From positions 27,069-91,068 of the forward strand of contig JAAYXB010000039.1 in NCBI GenBank assembly GCA_012516125.1: a stretch of DNA of 64,000 nt. Reading direction: 5' to 3'. Position 1 is the first letter of the stretch. Each line of letters opens with the position of its first letter. Positions 16,378 through 24,333 of the stretch are shown piece by piece. Source of the DNA: Bacillota bacterium. GTDB lineage: Bacteria > Bacillota > SHA-98 > UBA4971. The position numbers and the translations under genes are program-made. The notes below the pieces were generated by a model. The model saw nothing but the letters and a program-made list of their open reading frames with translations, ran no database searches and had not been told where the DNA came from.

Positions 16378-16493
16378 CCCTCGTTAGTTCCTCACACTTT
16401 GTCAGCATCTGGGGGTCGCCGGTGTTGCACACTCTCTCTCTTTGAGTCACCGGCAACCCCAAAAGCCGGAAGCATTCCTGCACTCTCATTTAG
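16378..16493 (-). repeat. Nested palindromic repeat, class B, reverse orientation
   Basis: On the minus strand it runs from CTAAATGAGAGTGCAGGAAT through GGGGTTGCCGGTG, loop ACTCAAAGAGAGAGAGTGTG, CACCGGCGACC and a right arm CCAGATGCTGACAAAG to a decayed end near 16378. Same arms as the 12.0-kb copy but with the loop in the opposite direction. Confidence 0.85.
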
Positions 16494-16592
16494 GGGTCGT
16501 ACCTGTGTTTGGGGTAGGGCTTGTGACCCTTCAGGCCTGCCGCATCGCATCCTGTGCGGGTTTTCTGAAGGACTTTTGCTCCTGTACGAAGA

Positions 16593-17951
16593 ATGTATTA
16601 TCACCGTCAGGTCTCCAACACGGGCGGTGGACGAGGTTTCGGCTCACCGTGGCCCGCGGAGGAAAAGCCGCCGGAGGAAAGGAGCGCAAGGGCGTTGGCA
16701 GGGATCTCTCGCCTTCGGGCCTGGACGGTTCCAAAAGGCAACCAGAAGCTCGTAAAAACCATCAATCGCAATATCGTGCTGAATATCGTCAGACAGCACG
16801 GGCCCATCTCGCGCGCCGACGCCGCCAGGATGAGCCAGCTTTACCCGGCCACGGTCTCATCCATCGTGAACGAGCTCATCGCCGAGGGATTCGTTCGCGA
16901 AGTAGGGCTCGGCGACTCTACCGGCGGCAGGCAGCCGGTAATGCTCGAGCTGAACCGCGGGGTCTATGTGGCGTGCGGCGCATCCATAGAGGTGGGGCGG
17001 GTACGGGTGTGCCTCACAGACCTGGATGCCCGGGTGCTCGCCAGGGCCGAGCGGCCTCTCTCGTGGCAGGAGGGTCCGCGCAAGAGCCTCCCCGCTATCG
17101 CCTCCGCCATTCGCGAGATCATCGAGTCGGGCCGGGTGCCGCCCGAGAAGGTCCTCGGCATCGGCGTGGTTTACCCGGGGCCGGTCGACACATCCACAGG
17201 AGCCATCCAGGCGTCGCCGCACATGCCTGGATGGGGCGGGTTCTCCCTCAGGGCGGCTCTGGAGGACGAGCTCGATCACGAAGTGCTTGTGGATAACGAC
17301 GCAAACGCTGCTGCCTGGGGTGAGAAGTGGTTTGGCGCGGCAAAGGGGCACTCCAGCTTCCTCTACGTCATGGCCGACTACGGCCTCGGGGGCGGGATAG
17401 TCATCGACGACAGGCTCTATCGGGGGCGCAACGATGGGGCTGGCGAGATCGGCCACATGACCGTGGACATTGACGGCCCGCAGTGCAAGTGCGGCAATTT
17501 CGGGTGCCTTGATGTCATGGCATCGGGTACCGCCATCGCCCGAAAGATGATAAGCGACATCAAGCGGGGCGCCGAGACGCTGTGCAGAGACCTCGTGGGC
17601 GGGGACATCGAGGCCATCACTATGGACACCGTGCTTGAGGCCGCGGCAATGGGGGACCCACACGCCCGGGCGATAGTCGAGGAGAGCGGCCGGTACGTCG
17701 GCATCGGCCTCGCCAACCTCGTCAACTGCTTCAACCCTGAGCTTATCGTCCTTGGGGGGCAGCTTGCCCTCCGCAGCAGCCTGTTCTTCACAAGCGCCAG
17801 GGAGACCGCGAGACGCCGCGCCTGGCCTGTTCTGGGCAAGGATCTCGACGTGGTTCTCTCGGCGCTCGGGCACGACGCGTGCGTCATCGGTGCGGCGAGC
17901 CTGGTGCTGACGAAGGTGTTCGAGTCGCCGAGCATCAGGGCGTACGCTTGA
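16593..17951 (+). CDS. ROK family transcriptional repressor
   Basis: XylR/NagC-like protein. An N-terminal winged helix-turn-helix (about 50-110: NIVLNIVRQHGPISRADAA and YPATVSSIVNELI) is followed by a ROK sugar-kinase-like domain with DNDANAAAWGE, EIGHMTVD and the zinc motif CKCGNFGCLD. A sugar probably releases it from its operator. It lies between the permeases and SBP2, so it likely controls this import locus. The tracked ATG gives an unusually long N terminus of about 45 residues; a TTG at 16695 preceded by GGAGGAAAGGAG would give the usual length and may be the real start. Confidence 0.88.
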   Translation: MYYHRQVSNTGGGRGFGSPWPAEEKPPEERSARALAGISRLRAWTVPKGNQKLVKTINRNIVLNIVRQHGPISRADAARMSQLYPATVSSIVNELIAEGFVREVGLGDSTGGRQPVMLELNRGVYVACGASIEVGRVRVCLTDLDARVLARAERPLSWQEGPRKSLPAIASAIREIIESGRVPPEKVLGIGVVYPGPVDTSTGAIQASPHMPGWGGFSLRAALEDELDHEVLVDNDANAAAWGEKWFGAAKGHSSFLYVMADYGLGGGIVIDDRLYRGRNDGAGEIGHMTVDIDGPQCKCGNFGCLDVMASGTAIARKMISDIKRGAETLCRDLVGGDIEAITMDTVLEAAAMGDPHARAIVEESGRYVGIGLANLVNCFNPELIVLGGQLALRSSLFFTSARETARRRAWPVLGKDLDVVLSALGHDACVIGAASLVLTKVFESPSIRAYA

Positions 17952-17959
17952 GGGCATCT

Positions 17960-18011
17960 CTAAGTGAGGGTGCGGGGATTCTCTCGATTTTGGGCGGGGT
18001 TGCCGGTGACC
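17960..18011 (+). repeat. Half copy of the palindromic repeat (left arm)
   Basis: CTAAGTGAGGGTGCGGGGAT then GGGGTTGCCGGTGAC, after which the similarity ends in unrelated sequence before SBP2. The tracked SBP2 ORF starts within it. Confidence 0.7.
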
Positions 18012-18059
18012 CGGACAGAAAGTTCTGTGAAGAATCGCTGGGCCCGCGCGAGGGTTCCG

Positions 18060-19325
18060 ATGCGCGCCGCCGGTCTCGTCCTCGCGGCCATCCTCCTTGT
18101 TGCCTCCGTCGGCGTGTGGTCCTTACGTGTTGCGGCCGGTTCTCAGGTGAGGCTGAACGTGATCTACATGGCCCAGGCAGGCTACCAGCCCGAGCACTTC
18201 GAGGAGATGACGCGGGAGTTCACGAAGGAGACCGGTATCGATGTCGCGGTCAACTTCGTTCGCTACGACGAGGAGTATCAGAAGATCGTCACATCCGCCA
18301 CATCGCCTGTGGCCACGTACGACGTGGTGCTGGTGGATCTCATCTGGGTCGCGGAGTTCGCGGAGAAAGGCTACGTGGTCCCGCTTGACCAGGGCCTTGC
18401 CGCTAAGGCGAGGCAGGACATCTCTCCCACCATCCTCAACGCCTTCGAGCACCGTGGCCGAATCTGGGCCATGCCCTTCCTGGCGAACCTCCATTTTCTC
18501 TTTTACAACGCGGACATGCTGGGGCGTGCCGGTTTCGGCGCGCCGCCGGGGACCGTCGAAGAGATGGAAGCCCAGATGCGGGAACTAAAGCGCAAGGGAA
18601 TAATCGAGTATCCCATGATCGCCTCGTGGAACCAGAAGGAGGGTCTCGTCTGCGAATACGTATGGCTCGTCGGGGCGTACGGCGGCGATATCTTTGACTT
18701 GCGCGGCGAGCCGGTCTTCAATCGGGGACCGGGGGTGCTCGCCCTCGAAGCGATGGTGCGGTGGGTGCGGGAGGGCCTTGTGAACCCGCTTGCTCTCACC
18801 GCGGACGAGCTTGTGGCGAAGGATGTCTTCATCGCCGGCAGGGCGGCGTTCGTGCCCAACTGGACGTTTCTGTGCGGCCTTATGAACGACCCCGCTGTTT
18901 CGCACATCGCCGGCAAGGCCAGGATGGCACTGCTGCCGGTGGCGCGGGCGGTGCGCGATAAGTCCGGCCGGGTCTCGTCATCCGTCAGCGGGTTCCAGGG
19001 GCTTGCCGTGATGGCCAACTCTTCCCATAAGCAGGAGGCGTGGAGGTACGTCGAGTTCATGACAAGCCCTGCGGTCCAGGGCAGGTTCCTGGAGGAGGTG
19101 CCGGTGTGGACCTCCCTTCAGATGAGCCCTGATGCCCGGGCGAAAGACCCGTCACTCGATATCAAGCTGGAGCAGATGCGGTGGCTGCACCACCGCCCCA
19201 AGCTCGCTAGATACCAGGAGATTTCCGCGATCATGCAGAGGTTCATCCACGCCGCGCTCGAGGGAACGATGTCGCCACAAGAGGCGCTGGACGCGGCGGT
19301 GGAGAGGATACACCGCCTGCCCTAG
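18060..19325 (+). CDS. Second sugar-binding protein (SBP2), no lipobox
   Basis: 421-residue paralogue of SBP1 over the whole mature region: LNVIYMAQAGYQP, FVRYDEEYQKIVTSA, WAMPFLAN, SWNQKEGLVCEYVWL and VSGFQGLAVMANSSHKQ are shared or nearly so. The N terminus is a hydrophobic signal (LVLAAILLVASVGVW) without a lipobox cysteine, so this protein is either released or held by an uncleaved helix, unlike SBP1. ATG at 18060 follows CGAGGG; a GTG at 18027 is an alternative that adds a basic segment. The tracked start lies in repeat sequence. It is followed directly by a chemoreceptor gene, which suggests it may also report sugar to chemotaxis. Confidence 0.88.
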   Translation: MRAAGLVLAAILLVASVGVWSLRVAAGSQVRLNVIYMAQAGYQPEHFEEMTREFTKETGIDVAVNFVRYDEEYQKIVTSATSPVATYDVVLVDLIWVAEFAEKGYVVPLDQGLAAKARQDISPTILNAFEHRGRIWAMPFLANLHFLFYNADMLGRAGFGAPPGTVEEMEAQMRELKRKGIIEYPMIASWNQKEGLVCEYVWLVGAYGGDIFDLRGEPVFNRGPGVLALEAMVRWVREGLVNPLALTADELVAKDVFIAGRAAFVPNWTFLCGLMNDPAVSHIAGKARMALLPVARAVRDKSGRVSSSVSGFQGLAVMANSSHKQEAWRYVEFMTSPAVQGRFLEEVPVWTSLQMSPDARAKDPSLDIKLEQMRWLHHRPKLARYQEISAIMQRFIHAALEGTMSPQEALDAAVERIHRLP

Positions 19326-19387
19326 AGCGCGGGGCGGTTCGGTTCGCGCCGCTGGAGGTGGCCAGGCTGGACTACGGAGGGTGTCGG

Positions 19388-21043
19388 GTGAGTGCCGGTC
19401 GAGGAAAACCTGGCATGCGTGTGACGGAGCGGGTGCGTCTCGGCTTTGCCGCGATCGTTTGGTCCACGTTCGTCCTGAGCCTTCTCACCTTCTATGCCAT
19501 ATCCCATCTCACGGCGGCCCTTCACCAGATCAACACGTGCGACGTCCCGGCCATCCAGCTCAGCGGCGAGATCTCGAAGAAGATATACCAGACCACAGGG
19601 AACGTGTACCTGACCATCGCCGGCGGCGGCAAGGTGGCGCGGCCCGAGGACCAGCTCAACGAGGTGAAGATGCTGCTGGGCAGCCTCGAGGAGCTTCTCC
19701 GGCGGCACCCCAGCCGAAACGTCCGCGCCATCCTGCCGATGCTCGATGATATCGCCGATGCGGCAGGGGAGTACACGAGCGTGCTCGTGAGCATGCAGGC
19801 TGAAAAGGACCCGGAGAGGATGTATATGCTCCTGCGGGCGCTGTCCGGGAAGGGCGAATGGCTCATCAGCCGCTCGGAGCACATGCAGCTTCGGATATGG
19901 GAGCAGATAGGTCCCCGGATGGCGCGGACGGAGCGGCTGTCCATGCTGCTCAAGGCGGGAGTGGCGCTTGCCTTTGCCTTCGCCTTCATATTCGGCCTCC
20001 TTGTCTCAGGGGTCATCACAAAGACCCTCGTCGACGTGTCGCGCGGCATCCGCAGGGCCGCTGAGGCCGCGCATGGCGAAAGCGAGCGGTCCGCGCGCCT
20101 GTCCGCGGGCATGAGGGCATCGGCGGGCACGACCCAGGCGGCGCTCGAGGCGGTTCTCCGGGCCTTCCACGGCGTCGTGGAGACGAGCAAGGTCTGCAGC
20201 GAAGCATCGCAAACGATAGCTGCCCGGATGGAGGTCGGCGCAGATGCCGCCCGGATGCTCGCCGACCGCACACAGGTGACGGCGAGGGCCGCCGAGAAGA
20301 CGAAGTCCACCGTCTCGTCGCTCGGCCGCAGAGTCACCCTGGCGAGCGCGGTGATACGCGAGACCATCCTCATGGTGGACTGCAACGTGAGAACTGCGAC
20401 GGAGGCGAGCTGCCACGTGGACGCGCTCCAGGAACAGATGGACCGTATTGACGCAGTGCTGCAGGGGATCACGAACATCGCGGACCAGGTAGGGCTCATC
20501 GCCCTGGATGCCCGTATAGCGTCGGCGCGGTCCGGCGACGCGGGTCGCGACTTCGGCAGGGTTGCCCAGGAGATCGGGAGCCTCGCCGAGATGAGCGCAA
20601 GCGCGGTGGAAGAGGTCAAGAAGCTGATGGAGGGGATAAAGGCATCCACCCTCGACGTGGTGAAGTCGTTGGGCGCCTCGGTCGAGCGCGTGCGGGGGCT
20701 TTCCCGCCAGTCCTCACGGGTGGAAGAGGTGTTTCGGGCGATACAGGCGTCCTTCGACGAGATCCTCAGCCTCATGGACGAGGTGGAGGACGCGGCGGGC
20801 AAGGGCGCAAGCGAGGCCAGGCTGGTTCAGGATGCTATGGCGGAGATCCTGGAATCGGCCCGGCATGTGGCGCGACAGGCCGGGGAGCTCGCCGGCGAGA
20901 TGCAGGAGCTCGCCGAGAGCGCTCAGGAGGCTATAGGTGCGAGCGAGGCTCTGGTGGACGGAATCACTGGCCAGGCGAGGTCCGCGGAGGAGCAGTCGCG
21001 GCTTGCACGAGAGGTGCTGAAGGAGGTCGAGACGCTCGCCTGA
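19388..21043 (+). CDS. Methyl-accepting chemotaxis-like protein, diverged
   Basis: 551 residues. TM1 at about 20-38, an extracellular helical domain (about 40-185) and TM2 at about 190-210 are followed by a long coiled-coil cytoplasmic part. The receptor tip is recognisable (ITNIADQVGLIALDARIASA, then GRDFGRVAQEIGSLAEMS) but departs from the canonical QTNLLALNAAIEAARAGE. Contacts to CheA/CheW may therefore be altered. GTG at 19388 is chosen for CGGAGGG at 7 bases; ATG 19415 is an alternative. Its place directly after SBP2 suggests that the binding protein presents sugar to this receptor. No che genes are in the window. Confidence 0.82.
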   Translation: MSAGRGKPGMRVTERVRLGFAAIVWSTFVLSLLTFYAISHLTAALHQINTCDVPAIQLSGEISKKIYQTTGNVYLTIAGGGKVARPEDQLNEVKMLLGSLEELLRRHPSRNVRAILPMLDDIADAAGEYTSVLVSMQAEKDPERMYMLLRALSGKGEWLISRSEHMQLRIWEQIGPRMARTERLSMLLKAGVALAFAFAFIFGLLVSGVITKTLVDVSRGIRRAAEAAHGESERSARLSAGMRASAGTTQAALEAVLRAFHGVVETSKVCSEASQTIAARMEVGADAARMLADRTQVTARAAEKTKSTVSSLGRRVTLASAVIRETILMVDCNVRTATEASCHVDALQEQMDRIDAVLQGITNIADQVGLIALDARIASARSGDAGRDFGRVAQEIGSLAEMSASAVEEVKKLMEGIKASTLDVVKSLGASVERVRGLSRQSSRVEEVFRAIQASFDEILSLMDEVEDAAGKGASEARLVQDAMAEILESARHVARQAGELAGEMQELAESAQEAIGASEALVDGITGQARSAEEQSRLAREVLKEVETLA

Positions 21044-21062
21044 CGACAACATCCTCCGAAAG

Positions 21063-21078
21063 TGTGACAAGGGTCACA
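21063..21078 (+). promoter_or_regulatory. CRP/FNR-family-like operator dyad
   Basis: TGTGACAAGGGTCACA is a perfect TGTGA-N6-TCACA dyad. A -10-like TAACAT lies at 21100-21105, so a start near 21112 would put the dyad centre at about -41.5, the class II activator position. It lies 20 bases after the chemoreceptor stop and could alternatively be a small hairpin. Confidence 0.5.
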
Positions 21079-21146
21079 TCGCCGGGCCGCCCCAACGTTT
21101 AACATGTAAAGCAGAAGAAGACCTGCAGTAACCAAAAGGAGGGATC

Positions 21147-22013
21147 ATGATGACGCTTCTCAAGAGGACGGTTGTGGTGCTTGTGGTGGCTGCTTTCATG
21201 CTGGGCGGGACGGCGTACGCCATAGACAACGCGAACCCCGATGATGAGTGCGTTGCATCCAGCGCGTTCATCGCAAACATCATCGAGGGGTTCCCCGAGC
21301 TTGCCCTCACGGCCGACGCGATCCAGGCACTGAGAGACGCAGGCTACGGCTGGGGGGAGATAGTGATAGCGTGCAGCATCGCGGTGAACTCCGGCAAGAC
21401 CCTGGACGACGTGATAGCGCTTGCAAGCGAGGGCGCGGGATGGGGCGAGATCGCGAAGGGGCTTGGCGTCCCGACCACGGCGTTCGGCCAGTATGTACGG
21501 GAGATCATCGGCAAGGGCGGCGCGAAAGTGAGGGCACAACACGGCCGCAAGCAGCTTGATGATGCCGCGGCCATGGACATGGTGCGGGACCGCTTCGGCC
21601 TGGAGGAGGACGATGTCCAGGCGCTGGGTGCCATGGGCCTGGACGCGCAGGACATCCTCTGCGCTGTGAGCATTGCTGCCGGTGCGGGCGATGCATCAAG
21701 AGTCAGGCTGGTCCTGGAGCTTCGCGCAAAGCAGCAGAGCTGGCTTCGCATCGCCGAGGCTGTCGGAGTCGGCAAGGACGGCATGGTCGAGAAGGGCGTG
21801 GCCATACGAAACCGCGTCGAGTTCAGGAATGCGCTCAAGGAACAGATAAGAGAACAGGTCAGGTCTGAGAAGAAGGCCGACAAAGAAAAGGGCAAGCCGG
21901 AAGACCCGGGGAAAGGCAAGAGCTCCGGAGGTAGCGGCAGTGGAGCAGGCAACCCCGGTGGCCCGGGCCAGGGCGGGCCGGGCGGCAACGGCCGCGGCGG
22001 CAGTGGTAAGTAA
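21147..22013 (+). CDS. Secreted protein with a duplicated helical domain and Gly-rich tail
   Basis: 288 residues, not a family I recognise. A signal peptide (about 1-26, cleavage near AYA) is followed by two related helical units. The first, about 55-120, contains IQALRDAGYGWGEIVIACSI and later GAGWGEIAKGLGVP. The second, about 150-220, contains VQALGAMGLDAQDILCAVSI and later QQSWLRIAEAVGVG. A charged segment rich in Lys and Glu (about 225-260) leads to a Gly/Pro/Ser-rich tail that ends GGNGRGGSGK. GGAGGG precedes the ATG. It stands alone between a CRP-like dyad and a strong terminator, so it forms its own transcription unit. Surface or envelope location is likely. Confidence 0.8.
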   Translation: MMTLLKRTVVVLVVAAFMLGGTAYAIDNANPDDECVASSAFIANIIEGFPELALTADAIQALRDAGYGWGEIVIACSIAVNSGKTLDDVIALASEGAGWGEIAKGLGVPTTAFGQYVREIIGKGGAKVRAQHGRKQLDDAAAMDMVRDRFGLEEDDVQALGAMGLDAQDILCAVSIAAGAGDASRVRLVLELRAKQQSWLRIAEAVGVGKDGMVEKGVAIRNRVEFRNALKEQIREQVRSEKKADKEKGKPEDPGKGKSSGGSGSGAGNPGGPGQGGPGGNGRGGSGK

Positions 22014-22046
22014 ACCAAACCCGGGGCTTGGTGCGTCGCGCAGAGC

Positions 22047-22082
22047 GCCCCGGCTTCGCGTATAGCGAGCCGGGGCGTTCTC
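22047..22082. terminator. Terminator between convergent genes
   Basis: GCCCCGGCT and AGCCGGGGC form a 9-bp stem with a 12-base loop, followed on the plus strand by GTTCTCGTT. It lies between the secreted protein gene and the 3' end of the peptide transporter operon on the other strand. Confidence 0.7.
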
Positions 22083-22152
22083 GTTGCACAAAGGGTGCGA
22101 GCTCAGAGCGGCGCGGACTCGCGAAGACCGCCCAGGCGAGAGGTCGCTGGGG

Positions 22153-23103
22153 TCAGTCTGCCTTCCCGGCGGCGTCCGCTGCCTGCGGGATCGTGCTGCC
22201 GCCGCGCTCGTCGGCAGCGGAGGCTCCCGACCCGGCCTGCGATCCCAGAACCAGCCTGGGGTCGATGGCGTCGCGAAGGCCATCTCCCATGAAGTTCACG
22301 CTGAGCACCGCGAGCAGTATGAACAGGCCGGGGAACACCGTGAGCCACCACGGCTGGCCCCAGTCGCCTCCGGCGCCCAGGATGTAGTCCATGGCTCGCT
22401 GGAGCATGTTTCCCCACGAAGGAGTGGGGGGCTGTATCCCGAGCCCGAGGTAGCTCAAGGCCGACTCGGCGAGGATGGCGGAGCTGACCCCGAGCGTGGC
22501 CGCGACGATTACGATGGGTATGAGGTTCGGTAGCATGTGACGCACAAGTATCCGCAGCGTGCCTGCGCCGGCCGCCCGGGCCGCCTCCACGAACGGCTGC
22601 TCCCGGAGGGAGAGGGTAACCCCTCTCACGAGGCGTGCCGTGGACATCCAGCCGAATATGGTGAGGATCACTATGATGTTCGTGAGCCCGCTCCCCAGGA
22701 ACATGGCCCCGATGAGCAGCACGGGGATGGTGGGCACCGAGAGCATCATGTCGGTGAACCTCATGAGGAGGCTATCGACCCACCCCCCGGCGAAACCCGA
22801 CACGAGGCCTATCGCAGTGCCGAGCAGGGCCGACGACGTGGCCGCGGCGATTCCCACGAAGAGCGAGATGCGGCCGCCGTACATGATCCGAACGAACACG
22901 TCGTGCCCGAGCTCGTCCGTGCCGAAAGGGTGCGCCCTCGACGGCGGGGCGAAGAGGCTCTCAAGGTCCATGTCCTCAATACCGTAGGGGCTTATAAGCG
23001 GCACAAAGGCTGATGCGAGCACGAGCGCGACGAACACGGCGAAGCCCGCCACCGCCAGCTTGTGATGCCGGAGTCTCTTCCACACGCCTGCCCAGTAGCT
23101 CAT
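22153..23103 (-). CDS. Oligopeptide/dipeptide ABC transporter permease, OppC/DppC type
   Basis: 316-residue membrane protein with a long first helix (RHHKLAVAGFAVFVALVLA), the OppC N-terminal domain, HPFGTDELGHDVFVRIMYGG and an EAA loop VEAARAAGAGTLRILVRHMLPN. GLGIQPPTPSWGNML near the C terminus is diagnostic of the DppC family. The start overlaps the end of the OppB gene by 4 bases (ATGAG), so the two are translationally coupled. The last 25 residues are a polar extension rich in Ala, Ser and Gly. It is the last gene of the minus-strand peptide import operon; ATPase genes are missing. Confidence 0.94.
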   Translation of the reverse strand: MSYWAGVWKRLRHHKLAVAGFAVFVALVLASAFVPLISPYGIEDMDLESLFAPPSRAHPFGTDELGHDVFVRIMYGGRISLFVGIAAATSSALLGTAIGLVSGFAGGWVDSLLMRFTDMMLSVPTIPVLLIGAMFLGSGLTNIIVILTIFGWMSTARLVRGVTLSLREQPFVEAARAAGAGTLRILVRHMLPNLIPIVIVAATLGVSSAILAESALSYLGLGIQPPTPSWGNMLQRAMDYILGAGGDWGQPWWLTVFPGLFILLAVLSVNFMGDGLRDAIDPRLVLGSQAGSGASAADERGGSTIPQAADAAGKAD

Positions 23104-24068
23104 GAGTAGCTCACCCGCGGGTCCACCACGGCATAGAGGACGTCGGCTACGAGGTTCGAGGCAATCGTGAGCACTGCCAGGAGCATGAGGCAGCAGAGCG
23201 CAAGGTTGTAGTCGCTCCCGATCACGGCCTGGTACATGAGGCGTCCCATGCCCGGCCAGGAAAAGATCGTCTCTACGACCACAGCCCCTCCAAAGAAATA
23301 GGGGATGTCCAGTGCCGCTATCGTGAGCACCGGTATGAGGGCGTTGCGCAGGGCGTGCTTGAGGAGCACACCCTGCTCGCCCAGACCCTTAGCCTTCGCC
23401 GTGCGGATGTAGTCCATTCCAAGCACCTCGAGAAGGCTGGTCCGCACGTACCTGACCCAGTACGCCACCTGCACCAGGCCGAGCACCGTCATGGGAAGGA
23501 TGAGGTGCCTTATCCTGTCCACGAGGAGCGCGCCGGCGGTCCCGTGGGTGAGCTCTGCCACGCCCCCGATGGGTAGCCACTTGAGCTGCACCGCGAAGAG
23601 CATGATCGTCAGGAAACCGAACCAGACCGGGGGCATCGAGAGGGCCAGGAACGCCGCGAAGGTAACAGCATAGTCGAAGATACTGTACTTGCGGGCCGCC
23701 GAGATGATCCCGATGGGAAGAGCGACGAGAAGGCCGAGGAGCCACGCACTTACGGTGAGGAGAAGCGTGTTCGGCATCCTCGATACCACGAGGTCCTTCA
23801 CCGGCACCTTATATGTGCTGGAGTAACCCCAGTCGCCCTGGAGGACGCTCTTCAGCCAGTAAAGGTATCTCACAGGAAGAGGATCGTCCAGGTGATAGTA
23901 CGCCCTGAGCCTGGCGATGGCCTCAGGTGAGACGGCGCGGGGGTTCTCCATGCGCATGGTGAGGAGCGGGTCCCCGGGCGCCAGGGCGATGAGGCTGAAC
24001 ACTATGGCCGATATCAGTAAGAGGAGAGGGATCGCGCCTGCGACCCTCCTTACTATGTAAGCTGCCAC
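23100..24068 (-). CDS. Oligopeptide/dipeptide ABC transporter permease, OppB/DppB type
   Basis: 322-residue membrane protein with the typical N terminus YIVRRVAGAIPLLLLIS, the LAPGDP motif and HLDDPLPVRYLYWL, and an EAA loop IRTAKAKGLGEQGVLLKHALRNALIP. It ends with LADVLYAVVDPRVSY-type residues as in DppB. The start is a GTG at 24068. A perfect 16-bp hairpin ends only 8 bases upstream and no ribosome site is visible, which is odd for a structural operon gene. Partner of OppC immediately downstream. Confidence 0.94.
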   Translation of the reverse strand: MAAYIVRRVAGAIPLLLLISAIVFSLIALAPGDPLLTMRMENPRAVSPEAIARLRAYYHLDDPLPVRYLYWLKSVLQGDWGYSSTYKVPVKDLVVSRMPNTLLLTVSAWLLGLLVALPIGIISAARKYSIFDYAVTFAAFLALSMPPVWFGFLTIMLFAVQLKWLPIGGVAELTHGTAGALLVDRIRHLILPMTVLGLVQVAYWVRYVRTSLLEVLGMDYIRTAKAKGLGEQGVLLKHALRNALIPVLTIAALDIPYFFGGAVVVETIFSWPGMGRLMYQAVIGSDYNLALCCLMLLAVLTIASNLVADVLYAVVDPRVSYS

Positions 24069-24076
24069 TGCTAACC

Positions 24077-24113
24077 GGCCGCCTGCCCGGCGAGGATCGC
24101 CGGGCAGGCGGCC
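24077..24113 (-). other. Perfect 16-bp hairpin just upstream of oppB
   Basis: GGCCGCCTGCCCGGCG and CGCCGGGCAGGCGGCC pair completely around a 5-base loop. No T-run follows on either strand, so it is a weak terminator candidate. It sits where the ribosome site of the OppB gene should be. Confidence 0.7.
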
Positions 24114-24333
24114 CAGTCCTCCTCTCTACTAGACTGTGACCTGCGGGGCTGCTACGGTTTTTGCAGAGGCTTGCGACGCGGACGGCGCTTGAAGCGGGGC
24201 GCCTTGGCAAGCCACGATCTCGACAAGCCACGATCTTGTCCTCAGGCGAGTAGCCACATTCCGATGCCTCCTTGTGCAGGCGCCGGCAAATCCTAACCTG
24301 CCGGAAAACCGCAGCGAACTCCCGAGTCCACAT

